Shown here: positions 57,322 to 64,000 of the stretch, in pieces
Numbering within the stretch: the stretch's first letter is position 1
Layout: each line of letters starts with the position of its first letter
Source: Bacteroidales bacterium
GTDB lineage: Bacteria; Bacteroidota; Bacteroidia; Bacteroidales; P3
Assembly: GCA_017429685.1 (NCBI GenBank)
Contig: JAFROL010000027.1
Location: forward strand, 62,001 to 126,000
Direction: 5' to 3'
Length of the DNA stretch: 64,000 bases
Position numbers and translations under genes: made by a program
Notes under the pieces: generated by a model
The model's database searches: none
What the model saw: the letters and a program-made list of their open reading frames with translations, nothing else
Told to the model about the DNA's origin: nothing

Positions 57322-58071
57322 ATGAAACTGTTAGAAAATAAAACCGCATTGATCACCGGTGCCTCGCGCGGCATCGGCAGAAGCCACGCCCTCCTCTTTG
57401 CCGAAGAAGGCGCCAACATCATCTTTACCGACCTCAAAGCCAACGAGAACAGCGACTCGCTGCTCGCCGAGCTGCGCGCCAAAGGCGTCCGCGCCGACTT
57501 CCTCGCCTCGAATGCCGCCGACAACGCACAGGCCAACGAGGTGGCACAGTGGGTGGCCGACAACTACGGCCGTCTCGACATCCTGGTCAACAACGCAGGC
57601 ATCACCAAGGACAACCTCATCCTGCGAATGAGCGTCGAAGACTGGAACCTCATTATGGACGTCAACCTGCGCTCGGTGTTCAACTACACCAAAGCTTTCG
57701 CCCCGATGATGATGAAACAGCGCGCAGGCTCGATCATCAACATCAGCTCCATCGTTGGACTCAACGGCAACGCCGGCCAGTGCAACTACTCGGCATCCAA
57801 AGCCGGAATCATCGGCTTCACCCGTTCGATAGCCAAAGAGCTGGGCTCGCGCAACATACGCTGCAACGCCGTGGCTCCCGGATTCATCGAGACCCCGATG
57901 ACGCAACAGCTGCCCGAAGACGTGCGCAAAGACTGGATGACCAAGATTCCGCTGCGCCGCGGCGGCCTCGACACCGATGTGGCACACGTGTCGCTCTTCC
58001 TGGCCAGCGACCTGGCTTCGTATGTCACCGGACAGGTCATCAGCTGCGATGGCGGCCTGGCTATCAACTAA
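57322..58071 (+). CDS. fabG: 3-oxoacyl-ACP reductase (FabG)
   Basis: The 249-residue short-chain dehydrogenase has the cofactor loop TGASRGIG (13-20), NNAG (90-93), catalytic Ser142/143, Tyr156 and Lys160 (NYSASK), and VTGQVISCDGGLAIN at the C-terminus. NADPH-dependent reduction of 3-oxoacyl-ACP is expected. It lies 96 bp after fabZ and 34 bp before acpP. Confidence 0.94.
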   Translation: MKLLENKTALITGASRGIGRSHALLFAEEGANIIFTDLKANENSDSLLAELRAKGVRADFLASNAADNAQANEVAQWVADNYGRLDILVNNAGITKDNLILRMSVEDWNLIMDVNLRSVFNYTKAFAPMMMKQRAGSIINISSIVGLNGNAGQCNYSASKAGIIGFTRSIAKELGSRNIRCNAVAPGFIETPMTQQLPEDVRKDWMTKIPLRRGGLDTDVAHVSLFLASDLASYVTGQVISCDGGLAIN

Positions 58072-58105
58072 AACAACATCAACGAAATAAAAAAGCACAC
58101 TGATA

Positions 58106-58363
58106 ATGAACATCAAAGAAATGACCACTGAACAGCTGACCGAAGAAATCAGCGCCATCATCGAAGAACGTCTTGGTGTGGCAGCCTCGGAAATCACCCC
58201 CGAGAAGAACCTCATCAACGACCTCGGCGCCGACTCGCTCGACAGCGTGGAACTGATAATGTCCATCGAACAAAAGTTCGGCATCACCATCCCCGAAGAA
58301 GCAGCCGAAAACATCAAGACCGTTGGCGACATCATCAATTACGTCAAAGAAAACAATAACTAA
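58106..58363 (+). CDS. acpP: Acyl carrier protein
   Basis: The 85-residue acidic protein has the phosphopantetheine site GADSLDSVELIM (Ser at about residue 46). It carries growing acyl chains. The N-terminus MNIKEMTTEQLTEEI is somewhat longer than in E. coli AcpP. It is followed 22 bp later by etfB. Confidence 0.94.
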   Translation: MNIKEMTTEQLTEEISAIIEERLGVAASEITPEKNLINDLGADSLDSVELIMSIEQKFGITIPEEAAENIKTVGDIINYVKENNN

Positions 58364-58385
58364 CCAGAACAAAACAGAACACAAT

Positions 58386-59186
58386 ATGTCATTCAAAATA
58401 GTAGTATTGGCCAAGCAGGTGCCCGACACACACAATGTCGGTGCCGACGCTATGAACGCCGACGGCACCGTGAACCGTGCCGCTCTGCCCACCGTCTTCA
58501 ACCCCGAAGACCTCAAGGCACTGGAAATGGCACTGCGCGTAAAAGACCAGATGTCTGACGCCATAGTCACCGTGGTGACGATGGGTCCGCCGCGTGCCGC
58601 AGAAATCATCAAGGACGCCCGTATGCGCGGAGCCGACGACGGCTTCGTGCTCAGCGATGCCCGCTTTGCCGGTGCCGACACCCTGGCCACCTCTTATGCC
58701 CTTTCGCAGGCCATCCGCCAGCTGGGCCACGTCGACCTGATTTTCGGTGGCCGTCAGGCCATCGACGGCGACACCGCACAGGTGGGTCCCCAGGTGGCCG
58801 AAAAGCTCGAAATACCGCAAATCACCTACGCCGAAGAACTCATTGCCGTCGACAGCAAGCAGATCACCATCCGCCGCCGCCTCGAGCGTGGCACCGAGTG
58901 CGTCAAAGCCTCTCTGCCCGTGCTCGTCACCGTCACCTCGGCCGGAGCCGACTGCCGCTTCCCCAACGCGCACCGTATGCTGCAACAGGCCAAAGAGGAG
59001 GTGCGTATGATCAACGCCGACAGCATCGATGCCGATATGGAACGCTTGGGCCTCAAAGGCTCGCCCACCAAGGTCAAGAAAATCGAGAACGTCGTGTTGG
59101 CACACAAAGAGTCGGTGGTGCTCCAACCTACCGAAGAAGCCCTCAACGAACTTTCGGCAACACTGATCAAAGAGCATATTCTGTAA
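58386..59186 (+). CDS. etfB: Electron transfer flavoprotein, beta subunit
   Basis: I start at ATG 58386 (MSFKIVVLAKQVPDTHNVGA), giving 266 residues. The EtfB signature VTVVTMGPPRAAEIIKDARM and the C-terminal AHRMLQQAKEEV fit; the AMP/FAD-site region VDLIFGGRQAIDGDTAQVGP is intact. With EtfA it carries electrons between acyl-CoA dehydrogenases and other redox partners. It lies 22 bp after acpP. Confidence 0.93.
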   Translation: MSFKIVVLAKQVPDTHNVGADAMNADGTVNRAALPTVFNPEDLKALEMALRVKDQMSDAIVTVVTMGPPRAAEIIKDARMRGADDGFVLSDARFAGADTLATSYALSQAIRQLGHVDLIFGGRQAIDGDTAQVGPQVAEKLEIPQITYAEELIAVDSKQITIRRRLERGTECVKASLPVLVTVTSAGADCRFPNAHRMLQQAKEEVRMINADSIDADMERLGLKGSPTKVKKIENVVLAHKESVVLQPTEEALNELSATLIKEHIL

Positions 59187-59216
59187 TTAACAACCTTAAC
59201 GAAACGAAGACGAAAA

Positions 59217-60239
59217 ATGAATAACGTATTAGTATATTGCGAGTTGTCGGAGAGAAACCAGATAGCCGACATCAGCCTCGAGCTTTGCACCAAAGGCCGT
59301 CAGCTGGCCACACAGCTTGGCTGCCGCCTGCAGGCCGCCGTGCTGGGCTGCAACGTCAAAGCCGCCGCCGAGTCTCTTTACCCTTACGGCGTCGACGATG
59401 TCTTTTTGGCCGACGACCGCCGTCTGGCACCTTACCGCACAATGCCCCACTTCGACGTCCTTTCCAAGCTCATACAGTCACAGAAACCCGACATCGTCCT
59501 CTTCGGTGCCTCGAGCGTGGGCCGCGACCTGGCACCGCGCATCGCCTCGTTCCTGCGCTGCGGACTTACGGCCGACTGCACATCACTCGAAATCGGTTCG
59601 CACCAGGATGCCAAAAGCGGCAAGAGCTACGACAACATCCTGATGCAGATGCGCCCCGCCTTCGGCGGCAACATCATCGCCACCATCGTGTGCCCCGAAA
59701 CGCGTCCTCAGATGGCCACCGTGCGCGAAGGCGTGATGAAGAAAGAAATTCTCGACCCCAACTATAAGGGTACCATCATCCCCGTCAGCGTCGACGCATC
59801 GCTCGACGCCGCCGACAAGGCCGTCCAGATCCTGAGCCGCGAAATCGAAGAGCAGAAAATCGACATCAAGGGTGCCCAGATCATCGTCGCCGGAGGCTAC
59901 GGTATGGGCAGCAAGGAGAACTTCCAGCTGCTGCACCAGTTTGCCCACCTCATAGGAGGCAGCGTCGGTGCCACCCGCGCCGCCGTCGATGCCGGCTTCT
60001 GCGAAGGCGAACGCCAGATAGGCCAGACCGGCGTCACTGTGCGCCCCAAACTCTACATAGCCTGCGGCATCAGCGGCGCCGTCCAGCACCGCGCCGGTAT
60101 GGAGCAGAGCGCCAAGATCATCAGCATCAACACCGACCCCGACGCTCCTATCAACGCCATTGCAGACTATACCATCATCGGCGACGTGATGACCGTCATT
60201 CCTCAGTTTATGGCTTGTTACAAAAACAATCTGAAATAA
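59217..60239 (+). CDS. etfA: Electron transfer flavoprotein, alpha subunit
   Basis: The 340-residue EtfA ends in the FAD-binding domain with VAGGYGMGSKENFQLLHQFA, HLIGGSVGATRAAVDAGF, VRPKLYIACGISGAVQHRAG and IISINTDPDAPINAIADYTI. The N-terminal domain (about 1-190) pairs with EtfB. It lies 30 bp after etfB and 57 bp before the acyl-CoA dehydrogenase gene; the spacer has a TTAACATTAACC repeat. Confidence 0.93.
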   Translation: MNNVLVYCELSERNQIADISLELCTKGRQLATQLGCRLQAAVLGCNVKAAAESLYPYGVDDVFLADDRRLAPYRTMPHFDVLSKLIQSQKPDIVLFGASSVGRDLAPRIASFLRCGLTADCTSLEIGSHQDAKSGKSYDNILMQMRPAFGGNIIATIVCPETRPQMATVREGVMKKEILDPNYKGTIIPVSVDASLDAADKAVQILSREIEEQKIDIKGAQIIVAGGYGMGSKENFQLLHQFAHLIGGSVGATRAAVDAGFCEGERQIGQTGVTVRPKLYIACGISGAVQHRAGMEQSAKIISINTDPDAPINAIADYTIIGDVMTVIPQFMACYKNNLK

Positions 60240-60241
60240 CG

Positions 60242-60265
60242 TTAACATTAACCTTAACGTTAACC
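60242..60265 (+). repeat. TTAACATTAACCTTAACG repeat in the etfA-acd spacer
   Basis: It is identical over 24 bp to 26538-26561 in the iorA-iorB spacer. TTGACGTTAATT follows. Confidence 0.85.
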
Positions 60266-60296
60266 CCTATGTTGACGTTAATTAGAACAAGGAATT

Positions 60297-61940
60297 ATGA
60301 ATTTTTACACAGATAACGAGAATCTTAGCTTCTACCTGCACCACCCCGAAATGGAACAGGTAGTAGCCGTAAAAGAGAAGAATTATGCTGAAGCCGGCGT
60401 ACACCCCGAGGCTCCGGCCAACGCCGAAGAGGCTGTGGAGCAGTACGATATGGTGATGCGTCTGCTGGGCGACATCGCCGGCGACGTCATTGCACCCAAC
60501 GCCGAAGAGGTGGACCACGTGGGTCCCTCGCTCGTCGACGGCCACGTCGAGTACGCCCCCGGCACTCGCCGCAACCTCGACGCCCTCATCCAGTCGGGCC
60601 TCTACGGTATGGCTCTCGAACGCAAATACAACGGCCTCAACTTCCCCCGTGTGGTCGAGGTTATGGCCGCCGAGATGATTGCTCGCGCCGACGTAGGCTT
60701 CGCCACCATCTGGGGCCTGCAGGACTGCGCCGAGACCATCCAGCATTTCGCCAGCGAAGAACTGAAAGACAAATACTTGCCCCGCATCTACCAGGGTGCC
60801 ACCTGCTCGATGGACCTCACCGAGCCCGACGCCGGCAGCGACCTGCAGTCGGTGCGCCTCAAGGCCACCTGGGATGAGGCCTCCAACTGCTGGCGCCTGA
60901 ACGGCGTGAAGCGTTTCATCACCAATGGCGACGCCGACCTGCACCTGGTGCTGGCACGCAGCGAAGAGGGCACCAACGACGGACGCGGCCTCTCCTACTT
61001 CGTTTTCGACAAAGCCGACGGCGGAATGACCGTGCGCCGCATCGAGAACAAAATGGGCATCAAGGGCTCGCCGACCGCCGAGCTGCAGTTCACCAACGCC
61101 CCCGCACAGATCGTCGGCGAACGCCGCCTGGGACTTATCAAATACGTGATGTCGCTGATGAACGGAGCCCGTCTGGGCGTCGGCGCACAGTCCATCGGAC
61201 TCTGCGAGGCCGCCTGCCGCGAAGCCGAAGCCTATGCCGCCAGCCGCGAACAGTTCGGTCACGCCATCAACCAGTTCGTCGCCGTCCAGGACCTCCTCGA
61301 CCAGATGCGCGCACGCACCGACGGCGCCCGCAGCCTGATGTACGAAACGGCACGCTACGTCGACCTCTCGTCCAGCTCCAAGGCCGCCTCGCGCGTGGCC
61401 GACATCCTGACGCCCCTCGTCAAGCTCAACGCCAGCGAGTTCGCCAACCGTTGCGCCTACGACTGCATCCAGGTACACGGCGGTAGTGGATTTATGAAAG
61501 AATACGCCTGCGAACGCCTCTATCGCGACGCACGCATCCTCAGTATCTACGAAGGCACCAGCCAGCTGCAGGTCGTCGCCGCTATGAAGGGCATCGCCAG
61601 CGGCGCCTACCTCAAGCAGATCGAGAGCTACGACGGACGTGCCGCCGAAGGCCTCGCCGCCGCACCCAACGCCGAGATGCAGCACTGCCTCGACGTGCTT
61701 CGCAAAGCCACAGGCCTCTACAGCAAGCTCTATGACCTCGCCGCTGCCGAAGGCACCACCAGCGAGCGTTTCGAGCACTCCACACGCGCCCTCACCGAGG
61801 TACTGAGCAACATCATTATGGGCTACCTGCTGCTGCTCGACAGCCAGCGCGACGCCCGCTTCCTCAAGTCCTGCAAGTACTTCGTCAAGGAAAGCATTGG
61901 CCAAGTCAGCCAGCACCTCGCCGAACTTGAGAACTGCTAA
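60297..61940 (+). CDS. Acyl-CoA dehydrogenase family protein
   Basis: The 547-residue flavoprotein has an acyl-CoA dehydrogenase core: GLYGMALERKYNGLNFPRVV, TCSMDLTEPDAGSDLQSVRL (FAD site), RFITNGDADLHLVLARS, YAASREQFGHAINQFVAVQD and the catalytic Glu region RILSIYEGTSQLQVVAAM. A C-terminal helical extension of about 100 residues is typical of the long Bacteroidales members. It follows the etfBA genes, its expected redox partner. It oxidises or reduces an acyl-thioester; substrate chain length unknown. Confidence 0.9.
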   Translation: MNFYTDNENLSFYLHHPEMEQVVAVKEKNYAEAGVHPEAPANAEEAVEQYDMVMRLLGDIAGDVIAPNAEEVDHVGPSLVDGHVEYAPGTRRNLDALIQSGLYGMALERKYNGLNFPRVVEVMAAEMIARADVGFATIWGLQDCAETIQHFASEELKDKYLPRIYQGATCSMDLTEPDAGSDLQSVRLKATWDEASNCWRLNGVKRFITNGDADLHLVLARSEEGTNDGRGLSYFVFDKADGGMTVRRIENKMGIKGSPTAELQFTNAPAQIVGERRLGLIKYVMSLMNGARLGVGAQSIGLCEAACREAEAYAASREQFGHAINQFVAVQDLLDQMRARTDGARSLMYETARYVDLSSSSKAASRVADILTPLVKLNASEFANRCAYDCIQVHGGSGFMKEYACERLYRDARILSIYEGTSQLQVVAAMKGIASGAYLKQIESYDGRAAEGLAAAPNAEMQHCLDVLRKATGLYSKLYDLAAAEGTTSERFEHSTRALTEVLSNIIMGYLLLLDSQRDARFLKSCKYFVKESIGQVSQHLAELENC

Positions 61941-61963
61941 CCAAAAGCGTTCCCTTTCAATAC

Positions 61964-62001
61964 AAAAAGCGGCTCAAAGTCAATCTTTGAGCCGCTTTTT
62001 T
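61964..62001 (+). terminator. Intrinsic terminator of the fab-etf-acd region
   Basis: The 16-bp stem AAAAAGCGGCTCAAAG / CTTTGAGCCGCTTTTT has a TCAAT loop and a T-run. A second hairpin, AGTAGCCTCC / GGAGGCTACT (62024-62064), lies beyond it near the end of the convergent gene. Confidence 0.9.
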
Positions 62002-62080
62002 CATTCTCATCTATTCAATCCGGAGTAGCCTCCTGGTTGGTGACGACGGATGGCGGAGGCTACTGACAATGCGACAAGCG

Positions 62081-64000
62081 TCATTTCTTGACAAACTTGC
62101 GCACAATGTTGACACCTTCGGCCTGTATGCGAACGAAATAAGAGCCTTGGGGCAAATCGGAGATATTCAGGCGGATACTGTTCACGCTGTCACTATTGCC
62201 ATCGACAATTGTCGTCTGGCAGGTGCGGCCGCTGAGGTCGATAATCGCAACTTCATAACTCCGGCGTGACTGGTCAGGATTCTGTATTTCAATGTATACC
62301 ACATCGCTGGCAGGGTTGGGATAGACATTGATGGTTGAGGTTTGTGCAGCAGGATTTTCGATGCCCGAAGACTGCTGGAAGTTGGCGGTATAAGTCGTTG
62401 TTGCTGTCACAACAACCTGACGTGGGTTATTATGGTTGCCGTCGCTCCATCCGGCGAAGACGTAGCCCGGATTGGGGTGTGCCTCGATTTCGATGGTATC
62501 CATATAGTGATATGTCCCGCCGCCGCTGACAGTACCGCCCTGCGTGGGATTGGCACCAACATTGATGGTGATTTCGCGCCCCACGAAGACTGCACGGATT
62601 GTGGAAGCCTCGACTGGACGGAAGGCAAAAACATAAGTATCAACGACATCGCCAGTATTAAGCTGAACATCATTCATACGGTCCACCCCATTCACATAGA
62701 GTGCATCGAGATGATACTCAAATTTTTGGCACTTGATATAGACATTAGTTGTCTGCTCCGAACTAAGACTAACCTGTTGGCCGCAAAGCGAATTGTCGGA
62801 GTCGGCTGATGTAGTGACCGTGCCGACAATGCCGCCTTCGCATTCGAATGTCACAGGATAAGTGCTTGGCTGCTGCATAGTTATCGTAACGTCGTCGATT
62901 TTCATCCAATACATATCAACGATGTCGAAATGGCGGAAAGCGATGTAGACGTGCTGTCCGGCATAATCGTCAAGGTTGATGGTTTTCTGCACCCAGTTGA
63001 CGGTAGTGATATCATATTCCTGCAAAAGCGTGAAGTCGCTCTGGTTCATCCCGGTAGTCGAGATGTAAACGCCGTAATGCTCAGCGTAATAGTTCTGGTC
63101 GACGGCACCGACATAAAAGGAGAGGGAAAAACCATTGCCCTGCGGCAGATATATCTGCGGCGAAATGAGCCAGTTGTCCGGTTCCAGGGCACCCGGTCCG
63201 TTGATATATGAGGCCGAGCTGATGCAACCCGAACCGGTGTGGGCCTGTTCGGACGATGAGAACACCGAGGGGTCCCACGTGTAGCCGTCGCCGTCGGCAT
63301 CAAGCACCGTCCAGCAGGCAACCGGATCGCTGCTCTCGAAGCCCATCGTGTAGGGGAACGTGCTGATTTCGGAGCATTCTACAACGTTGAGGACGACGGT
63401 ATCGCGAGCAGAGCCGTTGGCGTTGGTGGCCGTGGCAATGACATTGTAGGTTCCCGGGGTGTTCCATACGGCTGTTGCCGTATTGCCCGTCGCCGTCGAA
63501 GGGCTGCCGCCATTGAGTTGCCAGCTGACGGTGGCACCGGTGCTGGCCATAGCGCTGAATGTCAATTGCTGGCCTGTGGCGGCCATCGTCGGCCCACTGG
63601 CAATGACCGTGGGGGCGGCGTTGGCCGAAGCTTTGGTGACACACTTGATGAGCCACGAAAAACTCTGGTTGAGTCCGACATCAGGGTTGGCGTGCGACCA
63701 CGAGGTCCCGTTGGTCGAGAGCCAGTTGCTGTTAAGGTCATTGACGTATGCACAGGCAGCCGCGGGATAGAGGACGTCGGTGTTGGAGATGATGACCCAA
63801 AGGTTTTGGCCCGAAACGATAGCTTCAGGTGTAGTCAGAGCGCAGTCGACATAGCCTCCGGCCAACGACGTGCCGATATAGTAGGTCTGGGAGCATAGCT
63901 GTGTCTGCGGGGCAGTTGTCCCGCCTTGATAGAGCGTGACCGTGTAGGTTCCAGTGTCGCCCGAAGCGACATAAAGCAGGACGCTCATCACCGAATCGCG
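62081..64000 (-). CDS. Large secreted adhesin-like protein with T9SS type A sorting domain (partial, N-terminus outside window)
   Basis: The frame is open to the window edge (first visible residues RDSVMSVLLY), so the N-terminus is missing; 639 residues are visible. Order: an anchor/jelly-roll domain (about 1-130), a PKD-like domain (PTVIASGPTMAATGQQLTFS to NANGSARDTVVLNV), a gingipain-type cleaved-adhesin domain (VACWTVLDADGDGYTWDPSV, NWLISPQIYLPQ, IDDVTI), a divergent InlB repeat (GGTVSGGGTYHYMDTIEIEA, FAGWSDGNHNNPRQVV) and the sorting domain (INVYPNPASDVVYIEI, VAIIDLSGRTCQT, LPQGSYFVRIQAEG). Predicted surface adhesin or protein-binding factor. Confidence 0.85.
   Translation of the reverse strand, partial: RDSVMSVLLYVASGDTGTYTVTLYQGGTTAPQTQLCSQTYYIGTSLAGGYVDCALTTPEAIVSGQNLWVIISNTDVLYPAAACAYVNDLNSNWLSTNGTSWSHANPDVGLNQSFSWLIKCVTKASANAAPTVIASGPTMAATGQQLTFSAMASTGATVSWQLNGGSPSTATGNTATAVWNTPGTYNVIATATNANGSARDTVVLNVVECSEISTFPYTMGFESSDPVACWTVLDADGDGYTWDPSVFSSSEQAHTGSGCISSASYINGPGALEPDNWLISPQIYLPQGNGFSLSFYVGAVDQNYYAEHYGVYISTTGMNQSDFTLLQEYDITTVNWVQKTINLDDYAGQHVYIAFRHFDIVDMYWMKIDDVTITMQQPSTYPVTFECEGGIVGTVTTSADSDNSLCGQQVSLSSEQTTNVYIKCQKFEYHLDALYVNGVDRMNDVQLNTGDVVDTYVFAFRPVEASTIRAVFVGREITINVGANPTQGGTVSGGGTYHYMDTIEIEAHPNPGYVFAGWSDGNHNNPRQVVVTATTTYTANFQQSSGIENPAAQTSTINVYPNPASDVVYIEIQNPDQSRRSYEVAIIDLSGRTCQTTIVDGNSDSVNSIRLNISDLPQGSYFVRIQAEGVNIVRKFVKK

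Noticed and set aside
60282-61916. A 544-codon open frame antisense to the acyl-CoA dehydrogenase gene
   Set aside because: The forward frame has all family motifs; the long antisense frame is a by-product of GC-rich third positions. The same applies to long antisense frames over 9606-11297, 37919-40108, 13503-14699 and 7057-8136.

Overview
The window is chromosomal DNA from an anaerobic member of the Bacteroidota, most likely order Bacteroidales. Four lines of evidence support this. Several genes are preceded by the Bacteroidota housekeeping promoter TTTG-N19/20-TAnnTTTG. At least four large secreted proteins end in a type IX secretion (T9SS) type A sorting domain, and a fifth may. Indolepyruvate:ferredoxin oxidoreductase, ApbE and an EFR1 ferredoxin-flavodoxin point to anaerobic redox metabolism. 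Families largely confined to Bacteroidota are present (DUF4292 lipoprotein, PG_1098-type methyltransferase, BspA-like LRR protein). The window contains no phage, integrase, transposase, CRISPR array, rRNA or tRNA that I can recognise.

Layout. 1-6.5 kb: secG (cut by the window edge) and a partner protein, rpmH, an RlmD-type rRNA methyltransferase, a T9SS cargo protein, apbE and yicC. 6.5-9.1 kb: a large T9SS adhesin-like protein on the minus strand. 9.6-15.8 kb: a TPR lipoprotein, two LolB/LolA-like envelope proteins, tadA, a sugar nucleotidyltransferase and a PG_1098-like methyltransferase. 15.8-23.2 kb: the rplM-rpsI and rpsB-tsf translation genes, rnhA, then prmC with a DUF2156 protein and a GNAT protein as an overlapping trio. 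24-29.1 kb (minus): a sodium/solute symporter with a small lipoprotein, iorBA and a radical SAM enzyme. 29.7-35.4 kb: a BASS transporter, a nitroreductase lipoprotein, an ECF sigma factor with a membrane partner, a DUF4143 ATPase and rsgA. 35.5-41.3 kb: a propeller-YiiX fusion overlapping a LacZ-type beta-galactosidase. 41.5-49.5 kb (minus): BspA-like and InlB-repeat surface proteins, AT-rich unknown secreted proteins and a second sigma factor/membrane protein pair. 49.7-54.3 kb (minus): a tight four-gene envelope cluster and a LytTR membrane regulator. 54.5-61.9 kb: fabH-fabF-fabZ-fabG-acpP followed directly by etfB-etfA and an acyl-CoA dehydrogenase. 62.1-64 kb: another T9SS adhesin, cut by the window edge.

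Two genome-scale features stand out. First, I found no occurrence of the tetranucleotide CATG anywhere in the 64 kb, where about 250 would be expected by chance. Codons before ATG end in T, A or G even where the gene otherwise prefers C. This is the mark of a very strong, possibly absolute, selection against one palindromic site, such as a CATG-specific restriction activity. Second, the intergenic spaces are filled with distinct short-repeat families: a near-perfect palindrome of TTCTTATATCG units, CGGAAAG-type arrays often flanked by CTGACGCGG, ACTAGT arrays, a 58-bp triplicate, GTTAAT arrays and others. Some of these have entered genes in frame, including the essential or near-essential rsgA and prmC, directly beside catalytic motifs.
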